Below, piece after piece: positions 1-11,152 of a stretch of 64,000 nucleotides of DNA. Origin of the DNA: Coleophoma eucalyptorum. Its lineage: Eukaryota; Ascomycota; Leotiomycetes; Helotiales; Dermateaceae. The stretch is from the NCBI GenBank assembly GCA_026120035.1, contig JALRME010000021.1, forward strand, positions 248,001 through 312,000, given 5' to 3'. How positions within the stretch are numbered: the first letter of the stretch is position 1; every line of letters begins with the position of its first letter. A model generated the notes under the pieces. That model was not told the DNA's origin and did no database searches. It saw nothing but the letters and a program-made list of their open reading frames with translations. Position numbers and translations under genes: made by a program.

Positions 1-53
1 AACATACGGAGAATCAAGCAGGAGATGGTTCCCTCAAGGACTCTTTTCATACT

Positions 54-2354
54 TCACCAGCTATCATCCGACTCGGACTTGACCGATGGGCTCCTAGGAG
101 ACAGCGCGTCATTCGCGGAAGGTGTTTGGTCCCCGCTAACTCTAGACAATGCTGTGTCTGATGAAATAGATACATGAGACGTGTGACTTTGAAAACTTTC
201 CGAAGTATTTTCATCTGAGTGATTCTCAGCATGTTCATGCTCACGCTCTTTTCCATTCAGATCATCTGAACTTTCCTCCTCGTCGAAGCCATCCCCTCCT
301 TGCCCTGACTCAGAATCAGATCCTAATGTCACCCTTTCTGCACTCACAGGGTTGTTAGCTTTAGCCTGTCTTTGTCTACCCAATCTCTTCCTTCTTTTGG
401 GATATCGAGCTCGTTCAAAAGCCTCTTGAGGAATAGGTTTCTCAACAATCTCCCACTCGCTCCAAAATTCTGTATTTCCTCTCCAGTCACCAGCGTCGTT
501 CCGCAATGGCTTTACTGGCCGTTCGGGAAGCTCGATAGGTTCAATCTTTATCTCTTGGGGCGGTGTTTGCCTAAGTAGTCTCCAAAGATGCTCCTCTGCT
601 ATTCGACTGGCTTCAGTATCAACTGCTTCTGTGTATTCGTCGTGCGCTTGTTCGTTGGCTTTGCGGGCTTTAATTCGTTTGAGGATATGCTCGCGCCGTG
701 ATTCGTTGGGGTCTGCTTCTGGATCTGAAAAATCAAAGGGACTGTCGTCGGCTTCTAGATCCGATTCATGAACGTACTCCGCAGCACCATCTTCTTGGGG
801 GTCGTATGCCGACTCGTCACCGTCATCATCTGTGTGGGCTTCTTCGGAGGGTTTTGCAGAAGCGTGAGGAACTGTCTCACGTTCGCTTTCCGATCCAGGT
901 TCCTCGGACAGATGGCCATGTTGCTTCGAATCTCCGCATGGAATTGCCTTTGTGGATAAGGCCCTCTCCACTTCATCGTATGTCATACATATTTGATTAT
1001 CCTGAGTACCCTCTTGTTGCTTCTCTGCATATACTTCCAGATTACACCGTCGTGCACACTTCCTCCAGTACTCTTTGCTATCTGCAGCAAGCCCCAACAT
1101 GTCCACAGCCGCGGCTACATCTCCTGCACTTACTTCCGCATACTTAACTCTATGCGAGTCTAAGCCCCGTAACTTTGACATTGTACAGAAGAGAGTCGTG
1201 GAGACAAGACGTTTGGTAAGATTGACAGCTAGAGAGTGGAAGTCCTGAAATGCTGTAGCACGTATTGCAGGCTGTTCATCAGGTTCGGCAAGCTCTTGCC
1301 AATTTTCTTCGTCTCGAGGTGCTGCCGGATTCATGAAGATCGCCTGAGATAATTCAAGCCATTTCTTCAAATTAAATAGGTTTGCAACAGGTAAGACTTC
1401 CTCCAGAGCGTGCTCGCCCCCAGGCTCGCTTCGATGCTTGCTAATCCAAGTACAAACCTCTGGTGTAACTAGCCAAGGTTCACCCCAATGTTCCTTCTCG
1501 ACTTCCTCCTCATATCGTTCTTGTCGTGAAGCGAGTGCATCGGCGGCTCGTTCCAGAATTGCACAACATTCTTCGCTCACTTCGACAGCAGCAGGTAGAC
1601 CCGCGAAGTCCAACGTAAATCTCTGATGCCTCAGGTCATCTCTTTCAATTAGATTTTGGTGCAGCAATTGAATCATTTCTTGCACTTCTGGCTCCGATTT
1701 GGTTCGGATAAGCTCTGAGATTCCACGCACGTTATCCCTGCCAAGTCGGGAGAGTCCACAGAAGAACATATTCTTTTCCTGGCTGGTCCAGATCGAGGAG
1801 CCAATTTGGGTACTCTCAGATAGAACCTGTTCGTCTCTGCTTGTTCTTGTGGCTATGTCATGAATATCCACATTGAGTATTTCTCGGTATTCATTGCTAT
1901 AATAGCCTTTGACCCGTTTTGCTCTTATGAGGCTTGGCTGTACCAGCTTCCGCTTTTTGGATCGACTCCCTGCTGGACGTCTAGTTGGACTTTTGACTTC
2001 CTGATCATCTGGACGCTGAAACCGTGCTGCCCATTCTTGTGCATTTTGTCGAATCTCCTCCTCTGTGTATCGAGAATGCTGTTTGCTTTCATCATCAGAA
2101 GCGGCATCATCTTCATCAGAAACTTCGTAATCCTCGGGCACCCATCCTCGCTTCAGCGTTGGTCTTTGGGAGTGCGGATGAGATTTCCGGAGTGAGTTTT
2201 GGCCTCTAGCTCGGTCTTCGTCAGGTGATAAACAGTCTTCATCTCCCGAAGGTGCTTCATATTCTGAGCCGGAACTATTATTCAGATAAGACGGAATTGT
2301 GTCTTGACCTAGGCGTTCATCCTCCATGTCTTCAAAAATACTCAAGCCGTCCAT
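54..2354 (-). CDS. rrn5: RNA polymerase I initiation factor Rrn5-like, SANT/Myb domain
   Basis: Intronless, 766 residues, complete from ATG at 2354 to a stop at 54. A SANT/Myb-like domain lies at about residues 186-235, starting with SIWTSQEKNMFF and including LSRLGRDNV. It is preceded by a basic stretch (SRSKKRKLV) and an acidic N-terminus; the C-terminal half is acidic and Ser/Glu-rich with KRRKRLGR-type nuclear localisation clusters. Rrn5 family members belong to the upstream activation factor that recruits RNA polymerase I to rDNA, so a nucleolar role is expected. It is divergent from the helicase gene with 296 bp between the start codons, which probably share a promoter. The family call rests on the SANT domain and on the layout of acidic and basic regions; another SANT chromatin protein is the alternative. 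Confidence 0.72.
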   Translation of the reverse strand: MDGLSIFEDMEDERLGQDTIPSYLNNSSGSEYEAPSGDEDCLSPDEDRARGQNSLRKSHPHSQRPTLKRGWVPEDYEVSDEDDAASDDESKQHSRYTEEEIRQNAQEWAARFQRPDDQEVKSPTRRPAGSRSKKRKLVQPSLIRAKRVKGYYSNEYREILNVDIHDIATRTSRDEQVLSESTQIGSSIWTSQEKNMFFCGLSRLGRDNVRGISELIRTKSEPEVQEMIQLLHQNLIERDDLRHQRFTLDFAGLPAAVEVSEECCAILERAADALASRQERYEEEVEKEHWGEPWLVTPEVCTWISKHRSEPGGEHALEEVLPVANLFNLKKWLELSQAIFMNPAAPRDEENWQELAEPDEQPAIRATAFQDFHSLAVNLTKRLVSTTLFCTMSKLRGLDSHRVKYAEVSAGDVAAAVDMLGLAADSKEYWRKCARRCNLEVYAEKQQEGTQDNQICMTYDEVERALSTKAIPCGDSKQHGHLSEEPGSESERETVPHASAKPSEEAHTDDDGDESAYDPQEDGAAEYVHESDLEADDSPFDFSDPEADPNESRREHILKRIKARKANEQAHDEYTEAVDTEASRIAEEHLWRLLRQTPPQEIKIEPIELPERPVKPLRNDAGDWRGNTEFWSEWEIVEKPIPQEAFERARYPKRRKRLGRQRQAKANNPVSAERVTLGSDSESGQGGDGFDEEESSDDLNGKEREHEHAENHSDENTSESFQSHTSHVSISSDTALSRVSGDQTPSANDALSPRSPSVKSESDDSW

Positions 2355-2650
2355 CTCTTCAGTTTCAAGGGTCCTTCAAACGTGATCTGTAAATGGCTAT
2401 CTTGTTTCTCATACAGCACATATCGTTGACCAGTTTCCAGCTCTGACTAGGATGGCAAAGCTTAGCTGACTTCAAAGTACTTCGTGATATATAAATGTTG
2501 TCGTACAAGGCTGGAAAATCGTGCAAGGTGGAGCCTTGAAAGCACCAGCAAAATATCAGATAGTCGCTAGACTCACCCCGATAACTTTTAGATGCCCCAC
2601 AAACAACCTTTCTCCACAAGCAAGGCTGAGGAAAGGAAGTCACACGAACA
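2355..2650. promoter_or_regulatory. Shared divergent promoter, rrn5-like / irc3
   Basis: These 296 bp separate two start codons on opposite strands and contain no convincing gene, so they must hold both 5' leaders and promoters. I see no clear TATA box with a supportable position. Confidence 0.5.
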
Positions 2651-4682
2651 ATGCCACCATCTTCAAGAGGGTGGTTGCGGCTTTTCAAAAGACCAACATC
2701 TATACCGGCTTCCCATTTAAGTCTGCAGCCTTTGCACAGATATTTTGCTGCTTTAACTGCCCTTCACAATAAACCCTCTATCGTTCTGCGAAACTACCAA
2801 GAAGAATGCATCCAAGCAGTGCTTGCGGGCCAAGACGAAGGCCAAAAGCGCATGGGAATATCACTAGCTACTGGTGCTGGCAAGACTGTATGTACATTAT
2901 TTACAGCGATTGGTTTCTGCATCATGCTGACTGTGCCCTCAGGTTATCTTTACAAACTTGATCGGTAGAGTCCAGCCTCGACAAAACAATGCGAATCAGA
3001 CTTTGATCCTAGCCCATCGACAGGAGTTAGTCGAGCAAGCAGCCCGACATTGCCAGAATGCATATCCTACAGAGCGTGTGGAGATCGAAATGGGATCGTT
3101 ACATGCGAGTGGAGATGCAGATATCACAGTTGCAAGTGTACAGAGCATTATTTCTGGCGACCGCATATCGAAATTCGACCCTAAACGTTTCAAACTTGTG
3201 CTTGTGGACGAGGCACACCACATCGTTGCCCCAGGATATTTGAGAGCATTGAAACACTTTGGGTTGGACCAGAAAAAATTGGACTCTCCAACTCTGGTCG
3301 GAGTATCAGCGACTTTGTCGAGATTAGATGGTTTGAAACTTGGGAGTGCGATTGACACGATTGTCTACCACAAGGATTACATCGACATGATTGGAGAAGG
3401 CTTCTTGTCGGATGTGATATTCACTACTGTGCAAACGAAGGCGGATATATCTAGAGTGCGGCGAGGAGTTAATGGTGACTTCGCCACCAGTGAACTTTCC
3501 CGAGCTGTCAACACAGATGCAGTCAATGACATCACTTTTCGAAGCTGGTACACAAAGGCCAGTCACAGGAAATCAACTTTGGTATTTTGCGTAGACCTTG
3601 CACATGTAGCTGGGTTGACTGCTACTTTTCGAAAGAATGGAATCGATGCTCGGTTTGTCACAGGTGCCACAGCTAAGGACGAGAGAAGTGCACGACTCGA
3701 TTCGTTCAGAAATGGCGAGTTTCCAGTACTCGTAAATTGTGGAGTGTATACAGAAGGCACAGATGTTCCGAACATTGACTGTGTGCTCTTGGCAAGGCCG
3801 ACAAAGTCTCGAAATTTGCTTGTACAGATGATCGGCCGCGGTATGAGACTGCATCCAGGGAAAGAAGATTGCCATATTATTGATATGGTGGCGAGTCTTG
3901 AAACGGGTATTGTGACCACCCCAACATTATTTGGCCTCGATCCTTCGGAGGTGGTCAATGAAGTGACGCATGAGGACATGCAGTCTATACTTAAAGCCAA
4001 AGCAGCAGAGGCAGAGCGTGCTAAGGCTCTTTCCTTGACAGGTGACACAAAGCAATGTAAGGGTATATCAGACGTTGTGACATTCACAGACTATGATTCT
4101 GTGTTTGATTTAATCCAGGATACATCTCGCGAGAAGCACATCAGATCAATATCACCCAATGCTTGGGTGAATGTTGGCCTTGACAAATATATCCTCACAA
4201 ACACTGATGGCTCGTATGTAAGGATAGAAAGGCCTGGAGATGAATCCGACAAAGGTGAATGGATGGTGTCAGAGGTTGTGGCTTTAAGTCGGGTCATGTC
4301 GAAGGTACCTTTTGCCAGGCCACGGCTGATTGCTCGTGCGATAACATTTTCCGATGCTGTTCATGGAGCAGATACCTTTGCCTCAGAGAAGTACCCTTGG
4401 ATTTTCATTGCACGGAACTCTGTCAGACGTAAGCGGCTTGCAACTGAAGGGCAGATCAATTTCCTCAATAAGCTGCGGACTAAGGACGAACAACTAGGTC
4501 CAGATAGTCTGAACAGGGGTCAGGCAAGCGATATGATCACGAAGCTCAAACATGGTGCACGCGGTCAATTTTCCAGCTTGGAGGCTGATAGGAGACGGCT
4601 TGAGCGAGCAAAGATGAAGGTCGAGTCAGAAAAGGCACTTAGAGATAGGGAAAAGGTTACGGTTGGGCCATTAAAGGAATAA
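2651..4682 (+). CDS. irc3: Mitochondrial DEAH-box helicase Irc3
   Basis: Two exons, 2651-2887 and 2943-4682; the 55-nt intron (GTATGT...CAG) sits exactly after the P-loop codons. The protein is 658 residues. The N-terminus is Arg-rich and lacks acidic residues ([15 protein letters not shown]), as in a mitochondrial presequence. Motif I LATGAGKT is at residues 72-79, motif II DEAH starts at 168, motif III is the SAT in [11 protein letters not shown], and the C-terminal helicase motif VI is [12 protein letters not shown]. Irc3 is a superfamily-2 double-strand DNA branch-migration helicase that maintains mitochondrial DNA. The order of motifs, the length and the Irc3-type spacing of HRQELVEQA after motif I support this over other SF2 helicases. 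Confidence 0.88.
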
Positions 4683-5340
4683 TAGGCTGGAATTTTGTAT
4701 TGGTATAAAATTTCCTTTTTTGCATCTCTACATCCAAATATACCCCTGAGAGCTTTGTACAATAAGTATACAAGTTTTTGCACATAGATAACAAGGTACA
4801 ACCAAACATGTCTCAGTAGGCTTCTCAGATTTTGTACTTAGTTTGAAATTTTTTTCAAAGAATCATTTGCTTTGTATGTTTTAAGTCTCGGATTGTCAGA
4901 GGTCTGCGGCATCATACATAAGCCAAGCTCAGAGTATTGAGCAAGTACTGATGGTAATAAAATTTAAAGGCCAACTTCATCCTTGTGCTAGGAGATCTAC
5001 AAAGGTCTTCTTAAGTATCACTATACTTAAGCAGGGAAAGTAGTAGGTTCCCATAATAAGCTGCGTGATGCTGGCTTAGCCTCCCGTATACTGTATTACC
5101 TACTTTATCTTCAGTGTTGTCGCTTCCATTTATTCAATCTTTACACCCACCACAAACGATATCAAATTCGCCTGGACTGGGAAGCTAAAGGATACTTCTT
5201 TACCCGTAAACACTACTGGTCCGACAATATTTCGATATCAACGCTTTCTCAGTGTCGACCTTATTGTCGATTTTGATTCCTTTTCTGAATTACACAATAG
5301 CCTGGGACACTAGGTTGAAGCTCGCAACAAACTTGGCAAT
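4683..5340. other. Intergenic, 3' of irc3 and leader of the next gene
   Basis: 658 bp without a supportable gene. The left part is AT-rich and should hold the irc3 3' UTR. The part from about 5090 to 5340 is pyrimidine-rich and directly precedes the next ATG, as fungal leaders often are. Confidence 0.5.
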
Positions 5341-6651
5341 ATGGCTTCCGAAGGACTGTTCCCTCTGGATATGGATAGCGCTTGTCATTTCGCGGACGAA
5401 AAGACCCTGGAGAACAATCCAGAAGACCAAAGTTGCTTGGCGACAATGGAGTATCAAATCATGAATCTGACGTTTGATGCGAATCTCTCCTCAATAACCA
5501 ACCGTCATATCGTTGATGGTCCACGGCAGATTCACTCTGCCCCTGTCATAAGCACGCAATATGCAGCACCTACGTTCTACGATACCGATGATTCTCCCAA
5601 TTCTCCCTTAAAGTCTTGCAGCTCCCCTCTTCTCCCACCCATCAAGACAACACCAGGGTACAGAGGACCTCAAGTCCATCGTGGAGGTTTCATGATACCT
5701 CCTAAACCCAACACTACAAGAGTCAGAGATTTCCCACCTCCAGGCAACGACGCTTATTTTGATGCAGAAGTAGCTGGGTTACTCAAAGAAGTCCGGACCA
5801 ACAGTAACGCTGGATTACCTCCCATGGGACTTGGTGCTTTATCAACCATTGAGATTCACAGTGAGGATGGGGGAGAATCTATCCCAGCAAATTGCAGATT
5901 CCAAACCTCTTTTGTCAATACTTGCGTGGGTAATGAATCGAATATCTCTCAGCAGCGCAAGAGTTTCACCGAAAATCGTACTATAGGTACGGAAATGGCA
6001 AAGAGATGGGCCGAATGCTGCAGCTTCTCACGAAGACCAACCTTGAATCCCATTGTTGGAGCGAGTGGTGACTTCTATGGAATCGATGAGCAGAAGTCAG
6101 ACTTTATCAAAGCAGTGCAGAACGAGATGCTTGAATACTGCAGAGCTTGCGGTCACTTTCACATTCCACCTGGACCACCAAGTACACTCCCGGATAGAGA
6201 TACCTGTGGCGCACATATCCCTGAATGGTTTCCTAAAGAGGATATGGCCAAGCCCTGGGCCAGTTACCTTGCACTCATCAACAGAATCGTTGACCTTCAG
6301 CAGATCCTTGGAGGTATACCTCACGATCACCCAGCCAGACCAAAGTTCGACTATCAGTATCACGACCCGTCCATTCATTGGAAAGGAATGCGTCGTCGAG
6401 GCGGCTGGTGGAAATGTCGAAGCGACCAAGGTGCACCGTTGAATGAACGGCTTTGTAACATGTGCCATAAGCTAGACACCGAAAATGTAGGTCCAGAAAG
6501 TGAGGAGGGTTTTTTGTCTGCTGTTAGGGAGGAGTTGAAGAGACTTGAAGCATTTGTAAATCAGAAGGTAGCTGCAGTGGGTGTTGTGGACAGGGCGAAA
6601 GTGCTTGCCCGGATACGTGCTGAAGGCAGTCCATTAGCTTGGGAGGATTGA
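5341..6651 (+). CDS. Orphan protein with paired Cys motifs
   Basis: Intronless, 436 residues, complete; start ATG at 5341 in the context CAATATGGC. I do not recognise the family. The N-terminal 200 residues are low-complexity with many Pro, Ser and Asn and look disordered. The C-terminal half is compact: CRACGHFHIPPGPP, then an aromatic/charged block containing WASYLALINRIVDL, then GGWWKCRSDQG and RLCNMCHK, ending in a probable helix (VREELKRLEAFV). The two C-x2-C pairs plus the intervening Cys/His residues could bind a metal, but spacing does not match a zinc finger I can name. The coding nature is supported by the long uninterrupted frame and ordered composition. Function unknown. Confidence 0.72.
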   Translation: MASEGLFPLDMDSACHFADEKTLENNPEDQSCLATMEYQIMNLTFDANLSSITNRHIVDGPRQIHSAPVISTQYAAPTFYDTDDSPNSPLKSCSSPLLPPIKTTPGYRGPQVHRGGFMIPPKPNTTRVRDFPPPGNDAYFDAEVAGLLKEVRTNSNAGLPPMGLGALSTIEIHSEDGGESIPANCRFQTSFVNTCVGNESNISQQRKSFTENRTIGTEMAKRWAECCSFSRRPTLNPIVGASGDFYGIDEQKSDFIKAVQNEMLEYCRACGHFHIPPGPPSTLPDRDTCGAHIPEWFPKEDMAKPWASYLALINRIVDLQQILGGIPHDHPARPKFDYQYHDPSIHWKGMRRRGGWWKCRSDQGAPLNERLCNMCHKLDTENVGPESEEGFLSAVREELKRLEAFVNQKVAAVGVVDRAKVLARIRAEGSPLAWED

Positions 6652-8692
6652 GATATCTGGGCGCAGCAATGCTTTATGTGATCGCTCCTTTATCATAAGG
6701 TTTTACTTGCAGTTGCATCTGCGCTGAAAATTTGATTCGAGCTGTGGTGTCGGGGGGCGATGGGTTTACATCATCAGGAATGGAGAGTTGAAATAAAAAT
6801 AACTGCTTTGTGACTGTACAGAGATTCCTGCGTTCCAATAATGCCGATGCTGATCTTGCCTGTCTAAAATTCTCATTCTCTCCTTATCCATGAAAATACA
6901 CTTGTCCGCTCAATGAGAAAGTTGGATTTCTCTTAACAAAGAACTTACTATTATCTTAACTATTGGGCTCATCTATAAACCTGTAGTGCTGTCTTTTAAT
7001 AACATGTATGAATATGAATCTTAGTACTATCTCCAGAGTCGGCTCCGTAAAGAAAGTCCACGCTAAGAAATTCTAGTCATAGTATCAGGCCTCTTCAGTC
7101 ACAAGGTGAATCATCCTCTTGGCCTTGTTTTTATGCCATATAAACTGAGCATGTTACCTCAGGAGTATTATTCGGTGTGGTTCATCCCAGTGTGAATTTG
7201 GAGCAAATATTATTAAATGTGCTGAGCGTCTAAATATTGTCCTATCATTCTAACGCAAAATGGTCTGAAATCTTCGGAGCCGGGGGGGGGGGGGGTGTGG
7301 GTGAAGAAAAGGGGTAAAAAAAACGGATAAGGCCCCCCNNNNNNNNNNCCCCAACACCCACCCCCCACTCCGCCCCCCACCGCCGGGGGGGGGGGGGGGG
7401 GGGTTCCAAAACCTCCCCTTTTCAAAACCCCCCCCCCCCCCCCCCCCCCCCCTTTGGATATTGTTGACACCTTTGGCAGACAGTCAGACGCAATAGTAAG
7501 TACATATTACGTAAAGATTGGAGTGTGAGGTTGCCAAAGAACACTAACAACCACAAATAATCATATTATATGTGCAATAGAATTTTGTGATATGCAGACT
7601 GTTCACAGCAGCCTTGCTGATCGTCGTAGAGATATGTGAAACTTTGAAGTATGCCATAGAGTCTAGCAGATATAGACCGGCAGCAATGGAAATGGAGGCT
7701 ACGTCCCACCGCTGACCTGTTTAATAACATTTCTCCAATGAGCTCGGCACAGCGTGACAAGGATCGAATCATTCATCGCGGAAGTTAAGCGAGCAGTGCA
7801 CGACTGTCGTAGAACTGAAGGTAAGGTATTTCATGAGATGTCTAGCCTTTATAACTTTCTATTACAAAGTGTAACAAGATTCAGGGGTTGGTAGATTCTA
7901 TTAAAGAGCCCCGTTCAGAGGTAGTGGTGATCCTTCGGGTTGCGGTATTTTGCGCATTGAGACTTCACTTACCTGAGCCCATGCACTCTTTTACGGAACT
8001 GTGGCACTGAAAACACGAGAAAAGATCCCGCTTATAAATAATATTCCTCTAGGATTCTCTTCTGCCTATGGCTTTGCTAACACTACCAGCAAAGCTGAGG
8101 ATGCTCTATAGCCCGTCATTGACACAGCCCTCCAGCCTTAACAAACCCCACGTCTTTTGTAAGTGTGTTTTGATTCTAAATCCTCATCATAGGGAATATA
8201 TAATCCTCAGATACTCTAGTGAGTTCTGACTTACCTCACGGGAATAGGAAGAAATTGTGGTGCTGGTCGTGCCGTAACAATTTCACGATTACCTTCCCTG
8301 AAGGTGCCCGTCGGACTTTCTTTTCTTCGTTTATTCATAAAGCCCATCAAAAATTGTGCTGTTTGGGTGCAATAAGAGTTATGACGGTGCTACGACTGCT
8401 AATGTAGAGGTACAAGCGACGTTTCCATCTATAACTTGTTCATCGAGCTTAGGTTGGATCCTCCGTTGGCAGGGAAGCGAAGAAAGGCGAGAGGAAGAAG
8501 GGCGATAATGAATATAAGCTTGCTGGATGGGGTGTGGTGTGAGAGATAATATGGGGAGCAGGATATCAAGCTGAGTAGGACAAGAGGAGGATAGGAGAGT
8601 TAAAGGTAGCAATCACATGTGGTAACTGAGTACTCTTAATTTATTTTTCCTTTCTATTTTATGCACACTCAAACTTGACAACTCGAAAGCAG
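6652..8692. other. Intergenic region containing an assembly gap
   Basis: About 2 kb without a supportable gene. Short open frames here lack any domain or splice support. A run of N and long homopolymers at 7282-7452 is described separately. Confidence 0.5.
7282..7452. other. Assembly gap with homopolymer artefacts
   Basis: Ten N bases at 7339-7348 are surrounded by runs of 14 G (7282-7295), 19 G (7385-7403) and 25 C (7428-7452) and by purine- or C-only stretches. Nothing else in the window has such composition. Low-quality read ends joined across a gap are the likeliest origin, so sequence and distances here should not be trusted. Confidence 0.85.
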
Positions 8693-9594
8693 TTAGTGGC
8701 CTTTAGCCATGGCAGCTTGCTTATCCTTCATGATCTTCTGAACAGCAGGACGTTCGGTCAGGCTCTTGTTCCAGGCAAAGTAGGCTGGGTAGTTCTTCTC
8801 GAAGTTCAAAGTTGCAAACTTGTCACCGAAGATGAAAGGAATCATTGTATCCCAGGTAATGAAGGAAAGGTCGGCATAAGTGCTATCAAGACAAGTCAGC
8901 ATCAATGTAGGAGGTACGCAGGTGCAATAGATAGATTTACCACTTGTTCCCGACTAGATACTTCTTTCCAGTCAAAGCCTTATCAAGGACAGAGACAATA
9001 CGAACGATCTCATCTTGGTATCTTTTTGTTGCGCTCTCAAGTCTCTCATGGTGGAACTTGGTGAACCAAGCGGCCTGGCCGAAGTATGGTCCCTGCCCTG
9101 ACATCTGGAAATGGAGCCATTGCTTGACTAGGAACTTTTCAGGGGAGGTGGTGTATGTGAGGGTATTGTCCTTGTCATAGGTCTCGACGAGGTATTCGAT
9201 GATGGCGCCAGATTCCCAAAGGGTAATGCCAGTGTTTGGATCTTCAATTGCTGGGACACGGCCGTTGACGTTGACGTTGACGTAGGGCTCCTTCTTTATC
9301 TCGGAGAAATCTGTGATGGTAGCAGTTAGAATAAGTTGCACCGCTTTCGAAGTAAGTCATACCGACAATTTTGAACTCATAAGGGATCTTGAGCTCCTCG
9401 AGAACAATAGCGACTTTCCTATAATCGGCTGAATGAGAAGTTTGTAAACACACATGTGGGAAGTTGGATCTACCAGGGGTTGGGGCCTTCGGTCTATATT
9501 AGCTATGTCCATGTTTACATGTTTACATGTGTGCATGCTATCAAGGAATGTACATACCGGTGGCATGACCGTAAAGGACAATTGGTTTAGTCAT
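8693..9594 (-). CDS. Glutathione S-transferase, Ure2/GTT-like
   Basis: Four exons: 9594-9558, 9428-9363, 9310-8941 and 8882-8693, giving 220 residues. The thioredoxin-fold N-terminal domain starts MTKPIVLYGHATG and carries the cis-Pro and glutathione-binding motif as NGRVPAIEDPNTG...LWESGAIIEYL, with the ES pair that contacts the gamma-glutamyl group. The all-helical C-terminal domain includes YADLSFITWD. Length is normal for a cytosolic GST. The expected reaction is conjugation of glutathione to electrophiles, or a glutathione peroxidase-like activity as in some fungal Ure2-like GSTs. All three junctions restore conserved codons, for example GTC-G|AT at V-D and TG|C at Cys. No cluster partner suggests a specific substrate. 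Confidence 0.9.
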
Positions 9595-10195
9595 GGTGTA
9601 GCTGGGTAGGTCCTTGGCTATTAGAATGGAGGGATTATTGTGACAGAGGGAGTTGAGGCATGAAAAGAGAATTGAATCTCTTATATGCCGCCACTTACTA
9701 TGATGCAAAGCAAAGTTTCGAAACAAGAGCTCTACAGACAGCTCCTGCCCTTGCGAGCCTAGGACCTAGCGAGGGCTTCACAGGCGCGGCTAGTCGCGAA
9801 TTTCTATCAAGGCCAATGACGTGTGGGAAAGCTTGCAAGGCTACGATTGACTGGATGCCAGTGACCGACGCTCTTCCATTCAATGGAGGTCTCAGCGTGG
9901 AGTTCCATTCCTTGGTTCGCAAGCAAGTGGGTGGATTTGTCATGAATGGACCATGAACTCTGTTGGACCGTGCGGCTAGCTATACAGAGGAAGACTTCTG
10001 GTTCCGGTCACGCCAATGGTTGTACTAGAGGGCGAGGCTCTAAACCTATTTGGAGAGCAGCTTGGTCAACGATCCTACCTACTTTTCGGTTGAAAGCCTA
10101 ATTGATCACATCGTCAATAATGAGGTTGTACTCTGTAGCATCATACTATGTAGTCTTTGTTATGATTGGTCCTGAGGACACACAGGATGTGTCTG
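9595..10195. other. Intergenic, GST upstream region
   Basis: 601 bp between the GST start and the stop of the RRG7-like gene. An open frame runs from about 9660 to 9956 but shows no recognisable protein features; I see no gene or RNA here. Confidence 0.45.
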
Positions 10196-10876
10196 TCACT
10201 CGTGGAGTATGTCGCCTTTCCAGGTCAGGATGACCTCCTTCTCATCTTGATTTTCTTGATTTGAGCGGTACTTCAGGCCCACACCAATGCCCTCCAGACC
10301 CTCCTGCTCAGCTCTCCGATTCCACAGCATCTGGAGAATTTTGCCACTAGGTTCGCAAAGCACGTAGCCCATTGGCAAACGACTTCTCCCAATAGCCTCT
10401 CGGACACCTTTAGTAGCCGGCTTTTGAGTTACAAGCAATCCAAGCACTCCTGTCCCTCTCCAGCCTGGAGGAGCGCCAGCGAACGTTCCCTCAAGTGCCC
10501 TGACTTGGGCTGGCTCAGCTTTGCGGGCAAGAGCTTTGCATTGCACGAGAACCTTTAAAGGGTGGTCTACAGAGGGTAGGTCCCATGTCCCCAGAAGATC
10601 AGTGCCATAGTCGGATTTTCCTCCAATGCGTTTCAATGACAGACCTAGCCTTTGAAGAGCTATTTGAACAGTGTATTCATAATGGGTGCCAACATAGACT
10701 GCACTGGTGGTATCAAGCTCGCTGCGTTTTGCGTATTCCAGAAAGCTTGGTAGGTTGTGATGACTTAGAGTTCGTGATTCAGGATAGATCAATGGCTCCG
10801 GATCCGTGAATGTAGAATACGTCCGAAATGTTTGCTCTTGACAACCTTTAAGTTTCGAGATGCGTGCCAAGAGCAT
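10196..10876 (-). CDS. rrg7: Rrg7-like mitochondrial PD-(D/E)XK protein (DUF2034)
   Basis: Intronless, 226 residues. The N-terminus is basic and free of acidic residues up to about residue 12 (MLLARISKLKG), fitting mitochondrial import. The core has the restriction-endonuclease-like pattern of the DUF2034/Rrg7 family: YVGTHYEYTVQ with Glu67, then GGKSDYGTDLLGTW with Asp93, then VLVQCKA with Gln112 and Lys114. These are the expected metal-binding and catalytic positions of a Mrr-type nuclease fold, and all look intact. In yeast RRG7 is required for respiratory growth. Whether it cuts DNA is not known; the fold and intact residues suggest it could. Divergent from MED21, 276 bp apart. Confidence 0.85.
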   Translation of the reverse strand: MLLARISKLKGCQEQTFRTYSTFTDPEPLIYPESRTLSHHNLPSFLEYAKRSELDTTSAVYVGTHYEYTVQIALQRLGLSLKRIGGKSDYGTDLLGTWDLPSVDHPLKVLVQCKALARKAEPAQVRALEGTFAGAPPGWRGTGVLGLLVTQKPATKGVREAIGRSRLPMGYVLCEPSGKILQMLWNRRAEQEGLEGIGVGLKYRSNQENQDEKEVILTWKGDILHE

Positions 10877-11152
10877 CTTTGGTCAGGATGTTTGCGAATT
10901 GTTTGTCCAAGTTGCCTGATATTCTCATCTCGATCATAGGCAATGAGAGAGCACCTACTTGTGGTAGTGACTGCAGATGATGCAAATCTGACAGTATGTA
11001 CTTTCGTACGAAGCAGCTAGATGGGAATATTCAGCCAGCCTACTGACCCGCCCGCGTCACTGATTGGCCATCCCTGTCTAGTCCCACTTTCACGGAATCT
11101 CAGCCTTGCAGCGACAGCAACTTCATCTCGACGACATCTGAGCACAACAACC
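10877..11152. promoter_or_regulatory. Shared divergent promoter, rrg7 / med21
   Basis: 276 bp between opposed start codons. An ATG at 11021 lies upstream of and in frame with the MED21 start, but the conserved family start [14 protein letters not shown] argues for 11153. Confidence 0.5.

Noticed and set aside
7213..7470. Glycine-rich peptide across the N gap
   Set aside because: Produced by homopolymer runs and N bases; an assembly artefact.
11021..11152. Upstream in-frame extension of MED21 as a mitochondrial-like presequence
   Set aside because: Med21 proteins start at [14 protein letters not shown]; the extension has no conservation signal and overlaps the short divergent promoter.
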